Notes under the pieces: model-generated
The model's input: only the letters and a program-made list of their open reading frames with translations
Told to the model about the DNA's origin: nothing
Database searches by the model: none
Source: an archaeon
GTDB lineage: Archaea; Nanobdellota; Nanobdellia; Woesearchaeales; GW2011-AR9
Reading direction: 5' to 3'
Assembly (NCBI GenBank): GCA_018697095.1
Contig: JABHSG010000004.1
Span: forward strand, 248,001 to 312,000
Length of the DNA stretch: 64,000 bases
Part shown: positions 1 through 9,252 of the stretch, piece after piece
Layout of the letters: each line of letters starts with the position of its first letter
Position numbering within the stretch: the first letter of the stretch is position 1
Translations under genes and position numbers: made by a program

Positions 1-90
1 ATAAAAATAACTAAACATAATAAATTGCGCAACAAACTAATTATAAAACAAGATACCATACATATTAAAAATTATTAAAAGAGGATTCAT

Positions 91-753
91 ATGCCAGAAA
101 AAACACATGGAGAACGGTGGTTAGTTGTTAACGGCCGAACATTGACATACTCTGGAATCTTTCACCTCAAAGAATTATTTTCTACAATTAACATCTCACT
201 TCAAAAAAAAGGTTATACTCTAAAAGAAAAGCGTAATGAAGAAGTTGTAACTGAAAATGGGCGTAACATTTTTTTTGAACTTCGCCCATACAAAGAAATG
301 ACAAAACAGGTCACACTTCTAATAAAATTAAAAATAAATCTAAAAAATGTAACTCAGCAAGTTCAAGAATTAAGAGGGAACATATTTAGTTTTGACAAAG
401 GTGATATCGAAATTGTTTTTGATTCCTGGTCATACACTGATTTTGAAGATCGTTGGGCAGCAAAAGCTCTTCCTTTTACAATTTCAACTGTAATTGATAA
501 AATATTCCTAAGATTACCTAGGCTCCAAAATTTCAGAGGCGAAGTAGCTTCAGACACAGGTTTTGTTTATAATGCAATAAAAGAATTACTTTCATCTTAT
601 CGCCGGCGTGACGTAGCTTATGTTTCCGAAGACGAAGTGCGTAAACAAATAGAAGCTGAAATTGAAGAAGCTCAAGATATGCCTGACAGTGAAAATACTA
701 CTTCAGCAAATGAGCAAAACAAACAGCCAAAAGACAACAAAGCTACAAACTAA
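91..753 (+). CDS. Conserved protein of unknown function, paralogue of the 33.9-kb gene
   Basis: A 220-residue soluble protein with no signal peptide or membrane segment. I do not recognise a named family. The core (residues about 20-130) is rich in predicted beta strand, with ELRPYKEM, a K-rich strand LLIKLKINLKN and an FDSWSYTDFEDRW segment. The same order of elements (amphipathic helix, two basic strands, a G-x-I-E-I strand, then an aromatic D-W motif) occurs in the 185-residue protein at 33855-34412, so the two look like distant paralogues. The last 40 residues are acidic, Gln/Asn-rich and probably disordered. The ATG follows GAGGATT with normal spacing. The next gene is convergent. Confidence 0.75.
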   Translation: MPEKTHGERWLVVNGRTLTYSGIFHLKELFSTINISLQKKGYTLKEKRNEEVVTENGRNIFFELRPYKEMTKQVTLLIKLKINLKNVTQQVQELRGNIFSFDKGDIEIVFDSWSYTDFEDRWAAKALPFTISTVIDKIFLRLPRLQNFRGEVASDTGFVYNAIKELLSSYRRRDVAYVSEDEVRKQIEAEIEEAQDMPDSENTTSANEQNKQPKDNKATN

Positions 754-784
754 ACACATTCAGAAAATTAATATTAAAAAATAA

Positions 785-1168
785 TTAATCATTCAAATCA
801 GATTCTAATTCATCTTTTTCACTTTTCTTAATTAAACTCAAAAACTTAGGAAAACTTGGAGCAGTACCAACGCTCCTTCTTGGATCACGAAGATGCGCAT
901 TTTTAACAGTGACTGGGATTATCTCATTCTCAATAAACTTTTCATCACCTATTTGCGCCTCAACTTCCTGTCCTTCGTTTTTATCCTCAATATTTTTAAA
1001 TTCAAATTTGTCTTCAATAACCAAACTAGACTTGATCTCAGAAACTTCTTCATCAAAATCATTGAAAAATATTGTTCGTTTATGATCTTCAACATGCTTC
1101 TCTAAAATATCAATGATTTTTTGAATATCTTCTATAGAATCAGAAACTGTATCAATTGTAAATATCAT
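785..1168 (-). CDS. Small acidic protein of unknown function
   Basis: A 127-residue protein that I do not recognise. Residues 1-35 (MIFTIDTVSDSIEDIQKIIDILEKH) look helical. A strongly acidic, low-complexity middle follows, and then a short basic patch HLRDPRRSVGTAPSFPKFLSLIKK before an acidic tail. The basic patch could be a partner-binding linear motif, but that is inference. It lies just downstream of the UvrD-like helicase on the same strand (62 bases apart), so the two may be co-transcribed. There is no signal peptide. Some short shadow frames exist on the other strand, but this frame has a clean ATG and neighbours consistent with a gene. Confidence 0.55.
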   Translation of the reverse strand: MIFTIDTVSDSIEDIQKIIDILEKHVEDHKRTIFFNDFDEEVSEIKSSLVIEDKFEFKNIEDKNEGQEVEAQIGDEKFIENEIIPVTVKNAHLRDPRRSVGTAPSFPKFLSLIKKSEKDELESDLND

Positions 1169-1230
1169 CTATCAATTCTCGCACAAAACTAATATTTATT
1201 ACTTTCCAGGCCACAACAGCACTAACTTAG

Positions 1231-3036
1231 CTAACAGCTTTGAATCACTTTAATAATCTCATCACCAAACTGATCTTTTTTGTAAGGATGAATACTTCCT
1301 ATTTTTTTTAGTTCCATAGCAGTAAGTGGTGCCTTACGTGAAAGTTCTTTCAAAGCTTTATTTGTCACAACAAAATAATTTGGCAAATCAAGTTCTTGCG
1401 CTCTTTGCTCTCTCCAAGACTTAAGTCTCTCATAAAGCATTTTCTCTGATCTATGTTTATCTCTAACTATTTGAGATATAGGAATCAACTTTTCAACAAG
1501 TTTTTTATTTTTATCAAGAACAGAGTATACAATATCATCTGTTAAAAAAGGAGTTTTTTTCTCACCGGTGTAAGTTAGATGCAATTTTTGCTTAGCTCTT
1601 GTTATCGCAACATAAAGTAATCGCTGCTCCTCTTCATATTTATTATACTGGTACGGTGATAAAAGATCAATTATTGGGTGTTCACTAGCCTTACAAGGAA
1701 AATATTTAGCTCCAATACCCATTACAAAAATTTCTTCAGCTTCAAGCCCCTTAGCTGCATGTACAGTTGCTAGAGTAGTGTGATTTTCTTTTTGATGTTT
1801 TTCATTGTATTCAGTCTTCAAGACATGTTTAATTCCAAATTTATTCAAAAGATCACTTAATTTTCGTAATTGTTTATTTGTTCTTGCCAAAACAAAACTA
1901 TTTTCTAAACCAGCTCCTTTCTCAAGATTTGATTGCAAACAGCGCAAGATATAATGCATTTCATCTTCTTCTGATTCAAAAGAAAACTGTTCAATTTCAT
2001 TTTCAACTTTTGGATCTTTATTATGCAAAGCGCAAATTAAATCTTCATACTCCATATTTCTAATACTATTATTAGCAAGAGTAAGTATCCCATTAGTTGA
2101 CCTGTAATTTGTATACAAAGCAATTTTTTGCCAATTAGATTTATCACCAGACTTTTCATGGATAAATTTTATACTACTTCCTCTCCAACCATAAATTGCT
2201 TGTCTTGGGTCACCTACAAAAAACAGATTTTCTGAATTCAAAATATCAATTATTTTCTCTTGTTCAGAATTTATATCTTGATACTCATCAACTAAGATAT
2301 GAGTATACTTAGGAACTAAATTATTAGCACTAATCTTAAACTTGGTGAACAACTTCAAAACATCATTAATTTGATCGTCATAGCTTCTAAAAATATGTGC
2401 TTTAGCTTTAGATTCAATTATACTTGTAAGTGCCTTCAAAAGTTTCAAAGTCAAACTTTCTTTTGCGCTAATGGTTGTAGAACTAAGTGTTTTATCAATA
2501 CTACATTTTCCTTCTTTTTGTTTCTCATAAATAAAAAAAGCATCAAGAGCAAAAGTCACAAATAATTCTTCAGGCGATCTGCGCTTTTGTTGACCAGCTG
2601 TAAAATAATAATTTACAGCTTGATGAATTGGTATTCCAAGAAGTTTCAAACTTTCCTTAACAAGTTTAATTATTTCATTAGTTTGAATAATTGAAGGAAG
2701 ATTTTTGTAAATTAACCTATGGTGTTTTTGAATAACCCCTTCGCAAAATGAATTGAACGTATGACAATTAATCCCACTAACATTATTTTGTTTTAAACGA
2801 TGAAGCATTTCTCCTTTAGCCTTACGGGTAAAAGTTATTGCCAAAATAGATTTAGGGTCAACATTTTTGTATCTGATTAAATATTCAATACGTTTTGTAA
2901 GAACAGTAGTTTTCCCTGAGCCAGCTCCAGCAACACACAATATTTTACTTGAATTACTTTTAATTGCCTTTTGTTGCTCTTTATTAAAATCCCGCAAAAA
3001 AGCATGCATAGAGATAAGTTCACCAGATCCAACCAT
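1231..3036 (-). CDS. UvrD/Rep-family superfamily 1A DNA helicase with C-terminal HRDC-like domain
   Basis: A 601-residue ATP-dependent 3'-5' DNA helicase of the UvrD/PcrA/Rep type, acting in repair or replication restart. The Q-motif region NKEQQKAI precedes Walker A GAGSGKTTVLTKRIEYLI (motif I). Other motifs are ITFTRKAKGEM (Ia), LVDEYQDIN (II), GDPRQAIYGWRGS (III), TNYRST (IV), TVHAAKGLEAEEIFV (V) and EEQRLLYVAITRAKQKLHL (VI). The last 70 residues (KALKELSRKAPLTAMELKKIG) look like an HRDC domain, common in RecQ and in some small UvrD proteins. At 601 residues it is shorter than bacterial UvrD (about 720), with reduced 2B insertions. ATG at 3036 is used; an in-frame ATG at 3009, preceded by GGTGA, is a possible alternative. 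Confidence 0.93.
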   Translation of the reverse strand: MVGSGELISMHAFLRDFNKEQQKAIKSNSSKILCVAGAGSGKTTVLTKRIEYLIRYKNVDPKSILAITFTRKAKGEMLHRLKQNNVSGINCHTFNSFCEGVIQKHHRLIYKNLPSIIQTNEIIKLVKESLKLLGIPIHQAVNYYFTAGQQKRRSPEELFVTFALDAFFIYEKQKEGKCSIDKTLSSTTISAKESLTLKLLKALTSIIESKAKAHIFRSYDDQINDVLKLFTKFKISANNLVPKYTHILVDEYQDINSEQEKIIDILNSENLFFVGDPRQAIYGWRGSSIKFIHEKSGDKSNWQKIALYTNYRSTNGILTLANNSIRNMEYEDLICALHNKDPKVENEIEQFSFESEEDEMHYILRCLQSNLEKGAGLENSFVLARTNKQLRKLSDLLNKFGIKHVLKTEYNEKHQKENHTTLATVHAAKGLEAEEIFVMGIGAKYFPCKASEHPIIDLLSPYQYNKYEEEQRLLYVAITRAKQKLHLTYTGEKKTPFLTDDIVYSVLDKNKKLVEKLIPISQIVRDKHRSEKMLYERLKSWREQRAQELDLPNYFVVTNKALKELSRKAPLTAMELKKIGSIHPYKKDQFGDEIIKVIQSC

Positions 3037-3150
3037 AAAAAACCACCATCAAAAGAAAAAGAAAATTAAGCATTTATATGTGTTTAGATTTTAGCATTAC
3101 ACTTATTTTTGAACTACAGATTTATAAAAAAAACGTTTTCTAAACATCAA

Positions 3151-3558
3151 ATGCTATTAACTGAAGATAGAATCAAAGGAATACTTACAGAATTGGGTTA
3201 TTTAAGTATATATGATTCAACATTCATACCGTCAATGTATGGCCAATCAGTACTCCCTGATCGTTTTTTATGGGTGGCCGAAAGAAGAATTAATAAGATT
3301 AGGTGGAAGGGTGCTATACCTGATGTAATTGTCCTATTAGCTGACAATGAGGATAGAGACAGAATATTAAACGGTTCAAATAATGGATTAAATGATTTGC
3401 TATTCAGAGGAAATTTAAATGCATTTTCTTTAGATCCTAAAACCAATAAAACAAAAAGATTATACGGTTGGAAACAAAAGGACAGACAGATATATCAAGT
3501 TAACCCTGCAAATCTTGTATTTGAAACAAATTTAACAAAAATAGATATGCATTTCTAA
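3151..3558 (+). CDS. Hypothetical protein
   Basis: A protein of about 135 residues that I do not recognise. It starts MLLTEDRIKGILTELGYLS and has a polar C-terminal half with KRLYGWKQKDRQIYQV. There is no signal peptide and no membrane segment. The frame extends upstream to a TTG at 3109, adding 14 basic residues. The ATG at 3151 is preferred because it begins a helix with ordinary composition, but a TATA-like stretch at about 3072-3082 would fit either start. It lies divergently from the helicase gene and converges on the tatD-like gene. It may be a small DNA-associated protein, but nothing in the sequence shows that. Confidence 0.5.
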   Translation: MLLTEDRIKGILTELGYLSIYDSTFIPSMYGQSVLPDRFLWVAERRINKIRWKGAIPDVIVLLADNEDRDRILNGSNNGLNDLLFRGNLNAFSLDPKTNKTKRLYGWKQKDRQIYQVNPANLVFETNLTKIDMHF

Positions 3559-3591
3559 ACTGACCAAATAAAGTTATTATAAAAATAATTA

Positions 3592-4407
3592 TTATAAATC
3601 AAAAATACGCTCAAAATTCTCCCAAACTTTACCTGCAGCTTCTTTTTCACTAATCCCTTTAATTTTAGCAATAGCAGCAATAGAATAAACAACATTTTTT
3701 GGCTCATTTTTTTCACCAGGCGTCGGACTTAGCCAAGGGGCATCAGTCTCTGACAACAATTGCCCAATTGGAACCAAATCAATCAAATATTCAAACTGAT
3801 TCAATTTTTTTACAATAGCTGGAACTGTCAAATTGTGACCAAGCTGCGCTGCGCGCGTAACCAATTTTTTCTTCCCACTAAAACAGTGATGAATAACTTG
3901 AATTTCATTATTTTTAATTTCTTCCTCAAGTACATCTAAAACTCGCACTTCTGCCTTTCTAGAATGAATTATTATCGGCTTTTTGATTGAAATTGCAAAT
4001 CTAATTATTTTACGAAAATTCTCCTCTTGCAGATCATGCTCTGAAGCTTCTTTAGACCAATGAAAGTCCATCCCTATTTCTCCAATCCCAAGTATCTTAT
4101 CTTTATTTTCTAAAATAAATTTAAGTTCACTATCTAAGTCAAATTCACCACGAGTTACAGACAAACCAGATTCACCTGGGTCTTCAGGTTTAATTCCAAT
4201 CAAATCAGTTGGATAAAGCCCAAGTGTCGCACCAATAATTCCTGGATACTTTTCTTGCAACTTAAGAACCTCGCGATTAGTTGGGGGATTCACTCCAGAC
4301 ACTACAACCTTAACAACGCCAACATCTTTAGCTGCAGCTATCACATCATCCATTTTATCATTATAATAATCATGAGTAAGATGACAATGCATATCGAGTA
4401 GTTTCAT
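3592..4407 (-). CDS. TatD-family metal-dependent DNase
   Basis: A 271-residue TIM-barrel metallohydrolase of the TatD family, normally a 3'-5' exonuclease on DNA/RNA ends. Metal-binding motifs are all present: DMHCHL at residues 5-10, the GEIGMDFHW block with the catalytic Glu, IIHSRKAE, VIHHCFSG and SETDAPWLSP with the final Asp. Length matches the family (about 260). The ATG at 4407 places the first metal motif at the very N-terminus, as in other members. It is monocistronic and convergent with the small gene to its left in window coordinates. Substrate in this organism is unknown. Confidence 0.93.
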   Translation of the reverse strand: MKLLDMHCHLTHDYYNDKMDDVIAAAKDVGVVKVVVSGVNPPTNREVLKLQEKYPGIIGATLGLYPTDLIGIKPEDPGESGLSVTRGEFDLDSELKFILENKDKILGIGEIGMDFHWSKEASEHDLQEENFRKIIRFAISIKKPIIIHSRKAEVRVLDVLEEEIKNNEIQVIHHCFSGKKKLVTRAAQLGHNLTVPAIVKKLNQFEYLIDLVPIGQLLSETDAPWLSPTPGEKNEPKNVVYSIAAIAKIKGISEKEAAGKVWENFERIFDL

Positions 4408-4529
4408 ACAATAATCTAATCAAACCTGTTTAAGAAGTTTTGCCTAAAATATATCAACCACCATCAAACAATTGGGAACTTTTATAAGCTCTTTTTGATT
4501 CTCTTCTTCTTTCAGAGGTCATTAAAAGA

Positions 4530-5753
4530 ATGAAAAAGGTAAAAAAAACATTTTCTTTAGAATACCTCAACTTAAGCTTGCCTAAAAATAAAGTACTTTC
4601 TGTTTCCGATTTATTTGACCAAGATGACAAGATATATCCTCTTGCTAAAATTTATTATGAAAAAGTAAAAGTTCTTTACAAAAAGATTGGACCAAGAAAA
4701 AATGGAGATGACTCTTTTTTACATCCAACAAATGTAGTGAATAATTTAAAATCATTAACTGTAAAAAATCAAACTACTCTTTTAACTGGTCTTTTACATG
4801 ATTATATTGAAGAGTTAGTAGATGTTTATCGAGACGCACAAAAAATAGATGATAAAAGTGAGCATGGAAAACGCCTACTTGACGCCTACGAAATTCGTCT
4901 TGTTACGGCTTTTGAAAAAGAACTTACAAATTATTGTGAGCAATTCAAAATTCCAAAAAAAGTAGTTCCAGAAATTTGTTTAGTTCTAAGTTTACTTACA
5001 CGTCACAAAAGACATTTCTATTACAAATCTCTTTCTTTCATGTTTACAAGCGGTTCAGACATTAAGTTACGTGAAAGAGCAATTCAAATAAAACTAGCAG
5101 ACCGTATGCATAACATCCAATCAATTGACTTTTTTGACGAAGCAGGTCAACTTTACCAGTGTTTCAAAAATTTATTCATTTTAAACAATACCAAACAGTT
5201 TCTTTTAGAATTATATGGCAAAGACATTTTCAAAAGTGAATCTAAACTAACTAGGCGTGGCAATCCAAATCCAACAGAGAGGCTTTTTAACAGATGCGCT
5301 AAAGCAACATATTTAGCATACTTAAAGATCTGCCAAAGCGCAACAGATGAAGGAATTTGGGAAGTTAAATGGATGCTTGAGTTAGCTTTTAAAAAATTCA
5401 AAAATGAATACTCAGGGATTTGGGAAGTCACAGACTTAAGTGATGAATGGTACCATCCAATGAAGCTATACTTTGGAGTTGTTCGCAAATTCGATGCTCG
5501 GCTCCACCAGGAAAAAGAAGCTTTTGAAAGGCATAAAGAAAAAGAGAGAATATTTGTTAAAGATTTTTTCAAAACTTTCAAATTTTCCCAAAAAAGAATT
5601 CAAGCAATAATAGATTACAAAGACGCATATTCACTAAAAGAAATTATCGCATACTTACTTTACAAAGATGATTATGTCCTAAAAACATTTCTTGCAGAGG
5701 AGTTAACTCAAAAAGGCAGAATCCGCAAAAGAAAAGCACGTGCATCACCTTAG
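4530..5753 (+). CDS. RelA/SpoT-like HD phosphohydrolase domain protein
   Basis: A 407-residue soluble protein. The N-terminal 220 residues carry an HD domain: His65 in DSFLHPTNVV, His90-Asp91 in TGLLHDYIEELVD, and a later Asp in LADRMHNIQSID. This spacing, and the ADR-x-HN signature in particular, is that of the (p)ppGpp hydrolase domain of SpoT/MESH1. The C-terminal 190 residues are helical and highly charged, and show neither the synthetase domain nor TGS/ACT domains. A hydrolase of ppGpp or another nucleotide is therefore likely, but substrate is inference. An AGAGGT site sits 9 bases before ATG. A TATA-like TTTTATAAGC lies upstream. Confidence 0.82.
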   Translation: MKKVKKTFSLEYLNLSLPKNKVLSVSDLFDQDDKIYPLAKIYYEKVKVLYKKIGPRKNGDDSFLHPTNVVNNLKSLTVKNQTTLLTGLLHDYIEELVDVYRDAQKIDDKSEHGKRLLDAYEIRLVTAFEKELTNYCEQFKIPKKVVPEICLVLSLLTRHKRHFYYKSLSFMFTSGSDIKLRERAIQIKLADRMHNIQSIDFFDEAGQLYQCFKNLFILNNTKQFLLELYGKDIFKSESKLTRRGNPNPTERLFNRCAKATYLAYLKICQSATDEGIWEVKWMLELAFKKFKNEYSGIWEVTDLSDEWYHPMKLYFGVVRKFDARLHQEKEAFERHKEKERIFVKDFFKTFKFSQKRIQAIIDYKDAYSLKEIIAYLLYKDDYVLKTFLAEELTQKGRIRKRKARASP

Positions 5754-6016
5754 AACCTAAAAGGCAAACCAGAATTATAATTTAATTTCTTTTTGAGTAC
5801 ATTTAGCAGATATCAGTATAAATATCTATATCTTAGGCATATTTCACTACTTATTTGTGCTAATCAACTTAACTATGGCTACTGGGAAAAGTTAATAAAG
5901 GGAAAGCCGTGCGAAGAATACATTAGAAAGCTTTTTTGAAGCCTCTAGTAACAAATAATCACGATAATAAAAATATTATAAAATATAACAAATAAACTTA
6001 AGGTGGGTAATTAAAC

Positions 6017-6445
6017 ATGGGAATTGTAAAAATTAATTTATACAAAGTTGTTGCAGAAAGAAAACTTGACGCTAAGGGCGGCCAAATAAAAATCAACAAT
6101 AATGTTTCAATCAAAGATCTAGAAGATTTAGAGTTCAACATTCCAGGAAGCGCTGGAATTAAATTCACATTTTCTTTTAACTGTAAATACGAACCTGGAC
6201 TTGGATCAATTGAAGTAGAAGGACAAATTTTCTTTACTGAAACTCAAGACAAAATTAAAGAAATTAAAAAGTCATGGGATAAAGACAAAAAAGTTCCTTT
6301 AGATATTATGGAAAAAGTTGTTAACGCAGCTCTTCACAAAGGAAACATCCAAGCAATCAAAATTTCAGAAGAGATTAGTTTGCCAAGCCCACTTCCACTT
6401 CCAAAAGTAAAGCCCCAATCAAAGGCTCCTGCTAAACAGAAGTAA
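6017..6445 (+). CDS. Conserved beta-rich small protein, unknown function
   Basis: A 142-residue protein beginning MGIVKINLYKVVAERK, with alternating strand patterns (FNIPGSAGIKFTFSFNCKYEPGLGSIEVEGQIFF) and one later helix. A proline-rich basic tail ends the protein. The overall plan (long edge strand, two central strands, C-terminal helix) loosely recalls SecB-like chaperone folds, but I see no diagnostic motif and do not assign it. The Shine-Dalgarno-like AAGGTGGG is 9 bases before ATG. It sits alone between the HD protein and cdc48; the roughly 260 bases before it contain only an imperfect hairpin (about 5890-5955) of unknown meaning. Confidence 0.7.
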   Translation: MGIVKINLYKVVAERKLDAKGGQIKINNNVSIKDLEDLEFNIPGSAGIKFTFSFNCKYEPGLGSIEVEGQIFFTETQDKIKEIKKSWDKDKKVPLDIMEKVVNAALHKGNIQAIKISEEISLPSPLPLPKVKPQSKAPAKQK

Positions 6446-6580
6446 GTAACTAATTAAATTCCTTTTTTTATTTAACTTTTTTACATTTCTACTAATTTAA
6501 TTATACTAATTTAATGAAACACCAATGATTATTTTCTAAAATATATCTTCTAGCATACGAAAATTCCCTCTTGTTCGCAA

Positions 6581-6590
6581 TATTTAAATA
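6581..6590 (+). promoter_or_regulatory. TATA-like box of cdc48
   Basis: TATTTAAATA at 40-50 bases before the cdc48 ATG would place transcription start near 6608, leaving a short leader that contains GAGGG ahead of ATG at 6631. No other motif is obvious in this intergenic stretch. Confidence 0.45.
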
Positions 6591-6630
6591 GCTAGCTTCT
6601 TGTCAACTCACATTCAAATAGAGGGTTATT

Positions 6631-9060
6631 ATGGGGGATGAAACTACTATGCAAATTGGTTCTAATCAGAAAAAACTACTTAGTGAGTTAAATAAAAATA
6701 ATACCAAGATCCCTGTAATTAATAATTCTAATATCAAAAAAGAATCAGCAATCCAACTAAGTGAACTTCGCTTAAAAGTAATGGAGTCAGTCCAAGAAGA
6801 TGTAAACAAAGGGATTGTAAAAATAGATTCTGCTTTACTTAGAAAACTAGGACTTAGCCCTGGAGATGCTATTGAAATTAAAGGAGATCGAGTCACAGTA
6901 TCACTTGTAGATCGTGCTTACCCTGGAGACATTGGCCTTCAGATTATTCGTATGGATGGAAATACCAGAGCAAATGCTAGAACGAGTGTAGGTGAATTTG
7001 TAACTGTTTCTAAAACAAAGATCGCAATTGCCACAAAAATAGTCATAGCTCCAGCACAAGATAACTTAGTAGTAAAAGCATCACCAACTTTATTCAAAAT
7101 AGGCCTACTTGGAAAAGCTGTAATCAAAGGAGATTTAGTCTCTCTTGGAAAAAGGTCCAAAAGATTCGATCCAAACATGCCTCATAGTGTCAATGATATT
7201 TTTTCAGCAATGGAAGAAAGATTCGCTGGGCTTGGGCTTGGAGATCTAAAATTTGTTGTAGCTGACTCTCAACCATCTGGCCCTATTGTTATTGGAAAGC
7301 AAACTATTGTAGAGTTTAGCTCCCGTGCTGTTAACTTAGAAAGTGAAGAGATTAATTTAGGGGTAAATTATGAAGACATTGGTGGACTTAGTGAAGAGAT
7401 CACTAAAGTACGTGAACTAATCGAACTTCCTCTTCGCCATCCTCAAATTTTTGATAAACTTGGAATTGACCCACCACGTGGAGTTCTTCTTTACGGACCA
7501 CCTGGAACTGGAAAAACACTACTTGCTAAAGCTGTAGCAAGTGAAAGTGGAGTACATTTTATGGAGTTAAAAGCAAGTGACGTAATTTCAGGAATCCCTG
7601 GAGAAACTGAAAAAACCATGGCTAAAATTTTTGAAGAAGCCAAAATTAAAGCTCCGACAATTCTTTTTATTGATGAGATTGATTCTATCGCTTTCAAACG
7701 TCAAGACCGTGGAACAAACGAATTTTTGAATACACCTGTTTCAGAATTACTAAAAAATCTTGATGGCCTAAAAGTCAGAGGAAAAGTAGTAATTATCGCT
7801 GCAACCAATCGTCCAAACTCACTTGACCCAGCACTTCGCCGTCCTGGCAGATTCGACCGTGAACTTGAAATTGGTGTTCCAGACAAAGGTGGACGTTGTG
7901 AAATTCTAAAAATCCACACTAGAAATATGCCTCTTGATGACAATGTGAAATTAAAAGAGTTAGCCGCAATTACTCATGGTTTTGTTGGAGCAGATTTATC
8001 CGCTCTATGTAAAGAAGCTGCAATGATTGTGCTTCGAAGAATCCTTCCAGATCTAAAATTAGAAGGAGTTGAAGAGGGAGCAGATATCCCTTCAGAGATA
8101 CTTGAAAAGCTCCTAATTGTTCACAACGATTTCATAAAGGCACTTAAAGGAGTCCGGCCTTCCGCTATGCGTGAAGTTTTAGTAGAGACTCCATCTGTCT
8201 CTTGGGATGACGTTGGTGGTTTAGTAGAAGTCAAAGAAAAACTACGTGAAGCAGTTGAATGGCCATTAAAACATCGTGAAAGATTTACAAGACTTGGAAT
8301 AAGACCACCTAAAGGAGTACTACTCTATGGCCCACCTGGAACTGGAAAAACTCTCCTAGCTAAAGCAGTAGCAACGCAAGCTCAAGCAAACTTTATTTTA
8401 GTTAATAGTTCAAGTATGCAACAAGAAGGCCTTGTAGGTAAAGAAGCGCAGCATTTAAGACACGTTTTCAAACGTGCAAGGCAAACAGCGCCATCGATAA
8501 TATTTTTTGACGAGATAGACAGTTTTGCAAAAAAACGTGGCATGGGAGGTAGCGCTTTTAGCCATAGCAATGAAAGTCTCTTAAACCAACTTTTAATTGA
8601 AATGGATGGAATGGAATCTCTAGTGGACATCGTAGTTATTGCTGCAACAAATCGCCCAGACATTATTGACACTGCTCTTTTGCGTCCTGGTAGGTTTGAT
8701 TCAGTAATTCTAACTCCTATAGCTGATGAAAAAGCAAGGTTAGATCTTCTAAAAATCCATACAAAACAAACTCCTCTTAGTAAAAATGTTGATCTATCAG
8801 AAATTTCAAAGCAAACAGAAGGTTTTGTTGGAGCCGACATAGAAAGTTTATGCCGTGAAGCAGCTATGATTGCACTTCGCAAAGATCATGAAAGTAAAAT
8901 TGTTGAATTCTCTGATTTCACAAAAGCCCTTGAGTCTGTTAGAGCTTCAGTTGACTTGGAAACAAAGCAAGCTTATGAAAAGATGGAAGAATATTTCAGC
9001 TCAGCTCGTGCCAAAGCAATTGCTCAAAACAAAAAAAGAAATGTTAATTATTTTGGATAA
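6631..9060 (+). CDS. cdc48: Cdc48/VAT-type AAA+ ATPase (two AAA rings)
   Basis: An 809-residue hexameric unfoldase that extracts and unfolds proteins, usually ahead of the proteasome. Residues about 45-230 form the double-psi barrel N-domain (VDSALLRKLGLSPGDAIEI-type motif). D1 has Walker A GPPGTGKT near 288, Walker B ILFIDEIDSI and an RPGRFDRE arginine-finger region. D2 has Walker A near 567, Walker B IIFFDEIDSF and a second LRPGRFDS. The pore loop of D2 is not the usual aromatic form that I can confirm by eye. The extreme C-terminus, NVNYFG, is not a clean HbYX proteasome-docking motif. An extra 35-residue polar N-terminal extension precedes the N-domain. It is monocistronic. Confidence 0.96.
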   Translation: MGDETTMQIGSNQKKLLSELNKNNTKIPVINNSNIKKESAIQLSELRLKVMESVQEDVNKGIVKIDSALLRKLGLSPGDAIEIKGDRVTVSLVDRAYPGDIGLQIIRMDGNTRANARTSVGEFVTVSKTKIAIATKIVIAPAQDNLVVKASPTLFKIGLLGKAVIKGDLVSLGKRSKRFDPNMPHSVNDIFSAMEERFAGLGLGDLKFVVADSQPSGPIVIGKQTIVEFSSRAVNLESEEINLGVNYEDIGGLSEEITKVRELIELPLRHPQIFDKLGIDPPRGVLLYGPPGTGKTLLAKAVASESGVHFMELKASDVISGIPGETEKTMAKIFEEAKIKAPTILFIDEIDSIAFKRQDRGTNEFLNTPVSELLKNLDGLKVRGKVVIIAATNRPNSLDPALRRPGRFDRELEIGVPDKGGRCEILKIHTRNMPLDDNVKLKELAAITHGFVGADLSALCKEAAMIVLRRILPDLKLEGVEEGADIPSEILEKLLIVHNDFIKALKGVRPSAMREVLVETPSVSWDDVGGLVEVKEKLREAVEWPLKHRERFTRLGIRPPKGVLLYGPPGTGKTLLAKAVATQAQANFILVNSSSMQQEGLVGKEAQHLRHVFKRARQTAPSIIFFDEIDSFAKKRGMGGSAFSHSNESLLNQLLIEMDGMESLVDIVVIAATNRPDIIDTALLRPGRFDSVILTPIADEKARLDLLKIHTKQTPLSKNVDLSEISKQTEGFVGADIESLCREAAMIALRKDHESKIVEFSDFTKALESVRASVDLETKQAYEKMEEYFSSARAKAIAQNKKRNVNYFG

Positions 9061-9252
9061 TCAAAGAGTAGTTTTGATAACCCAACATACTACCTGTAGC
9101 TAATCTAAGATAATAATGTTTTTAAAAGGGGGCTATTTTGGTAAGTTATGCAAAGGTTTTCTGATCACAACCTCAAAAGCTTGATTTTTGAAAAAATCTT
9201 CCAAAGAAAATACGTATTGTCAATGCATAGATAAAACGTAGGAGATTAAGAA

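Noticed and set aside
5880..5960. Imperfect hairpin between the HD gene and the 6.0-kb gene as a small RNA
   Set aside because: GTTA/TAAC and AGG/CCT pairs can be drawn, but there are several mismatches, no known RNA family signature and no clear terminator.
8382..8882. Long minus-strand frame inside cdc48
   Set aside because: Antisense of the D2 AAA domain, a common artefact of conserved codons; no domain or ribosome-binding site.
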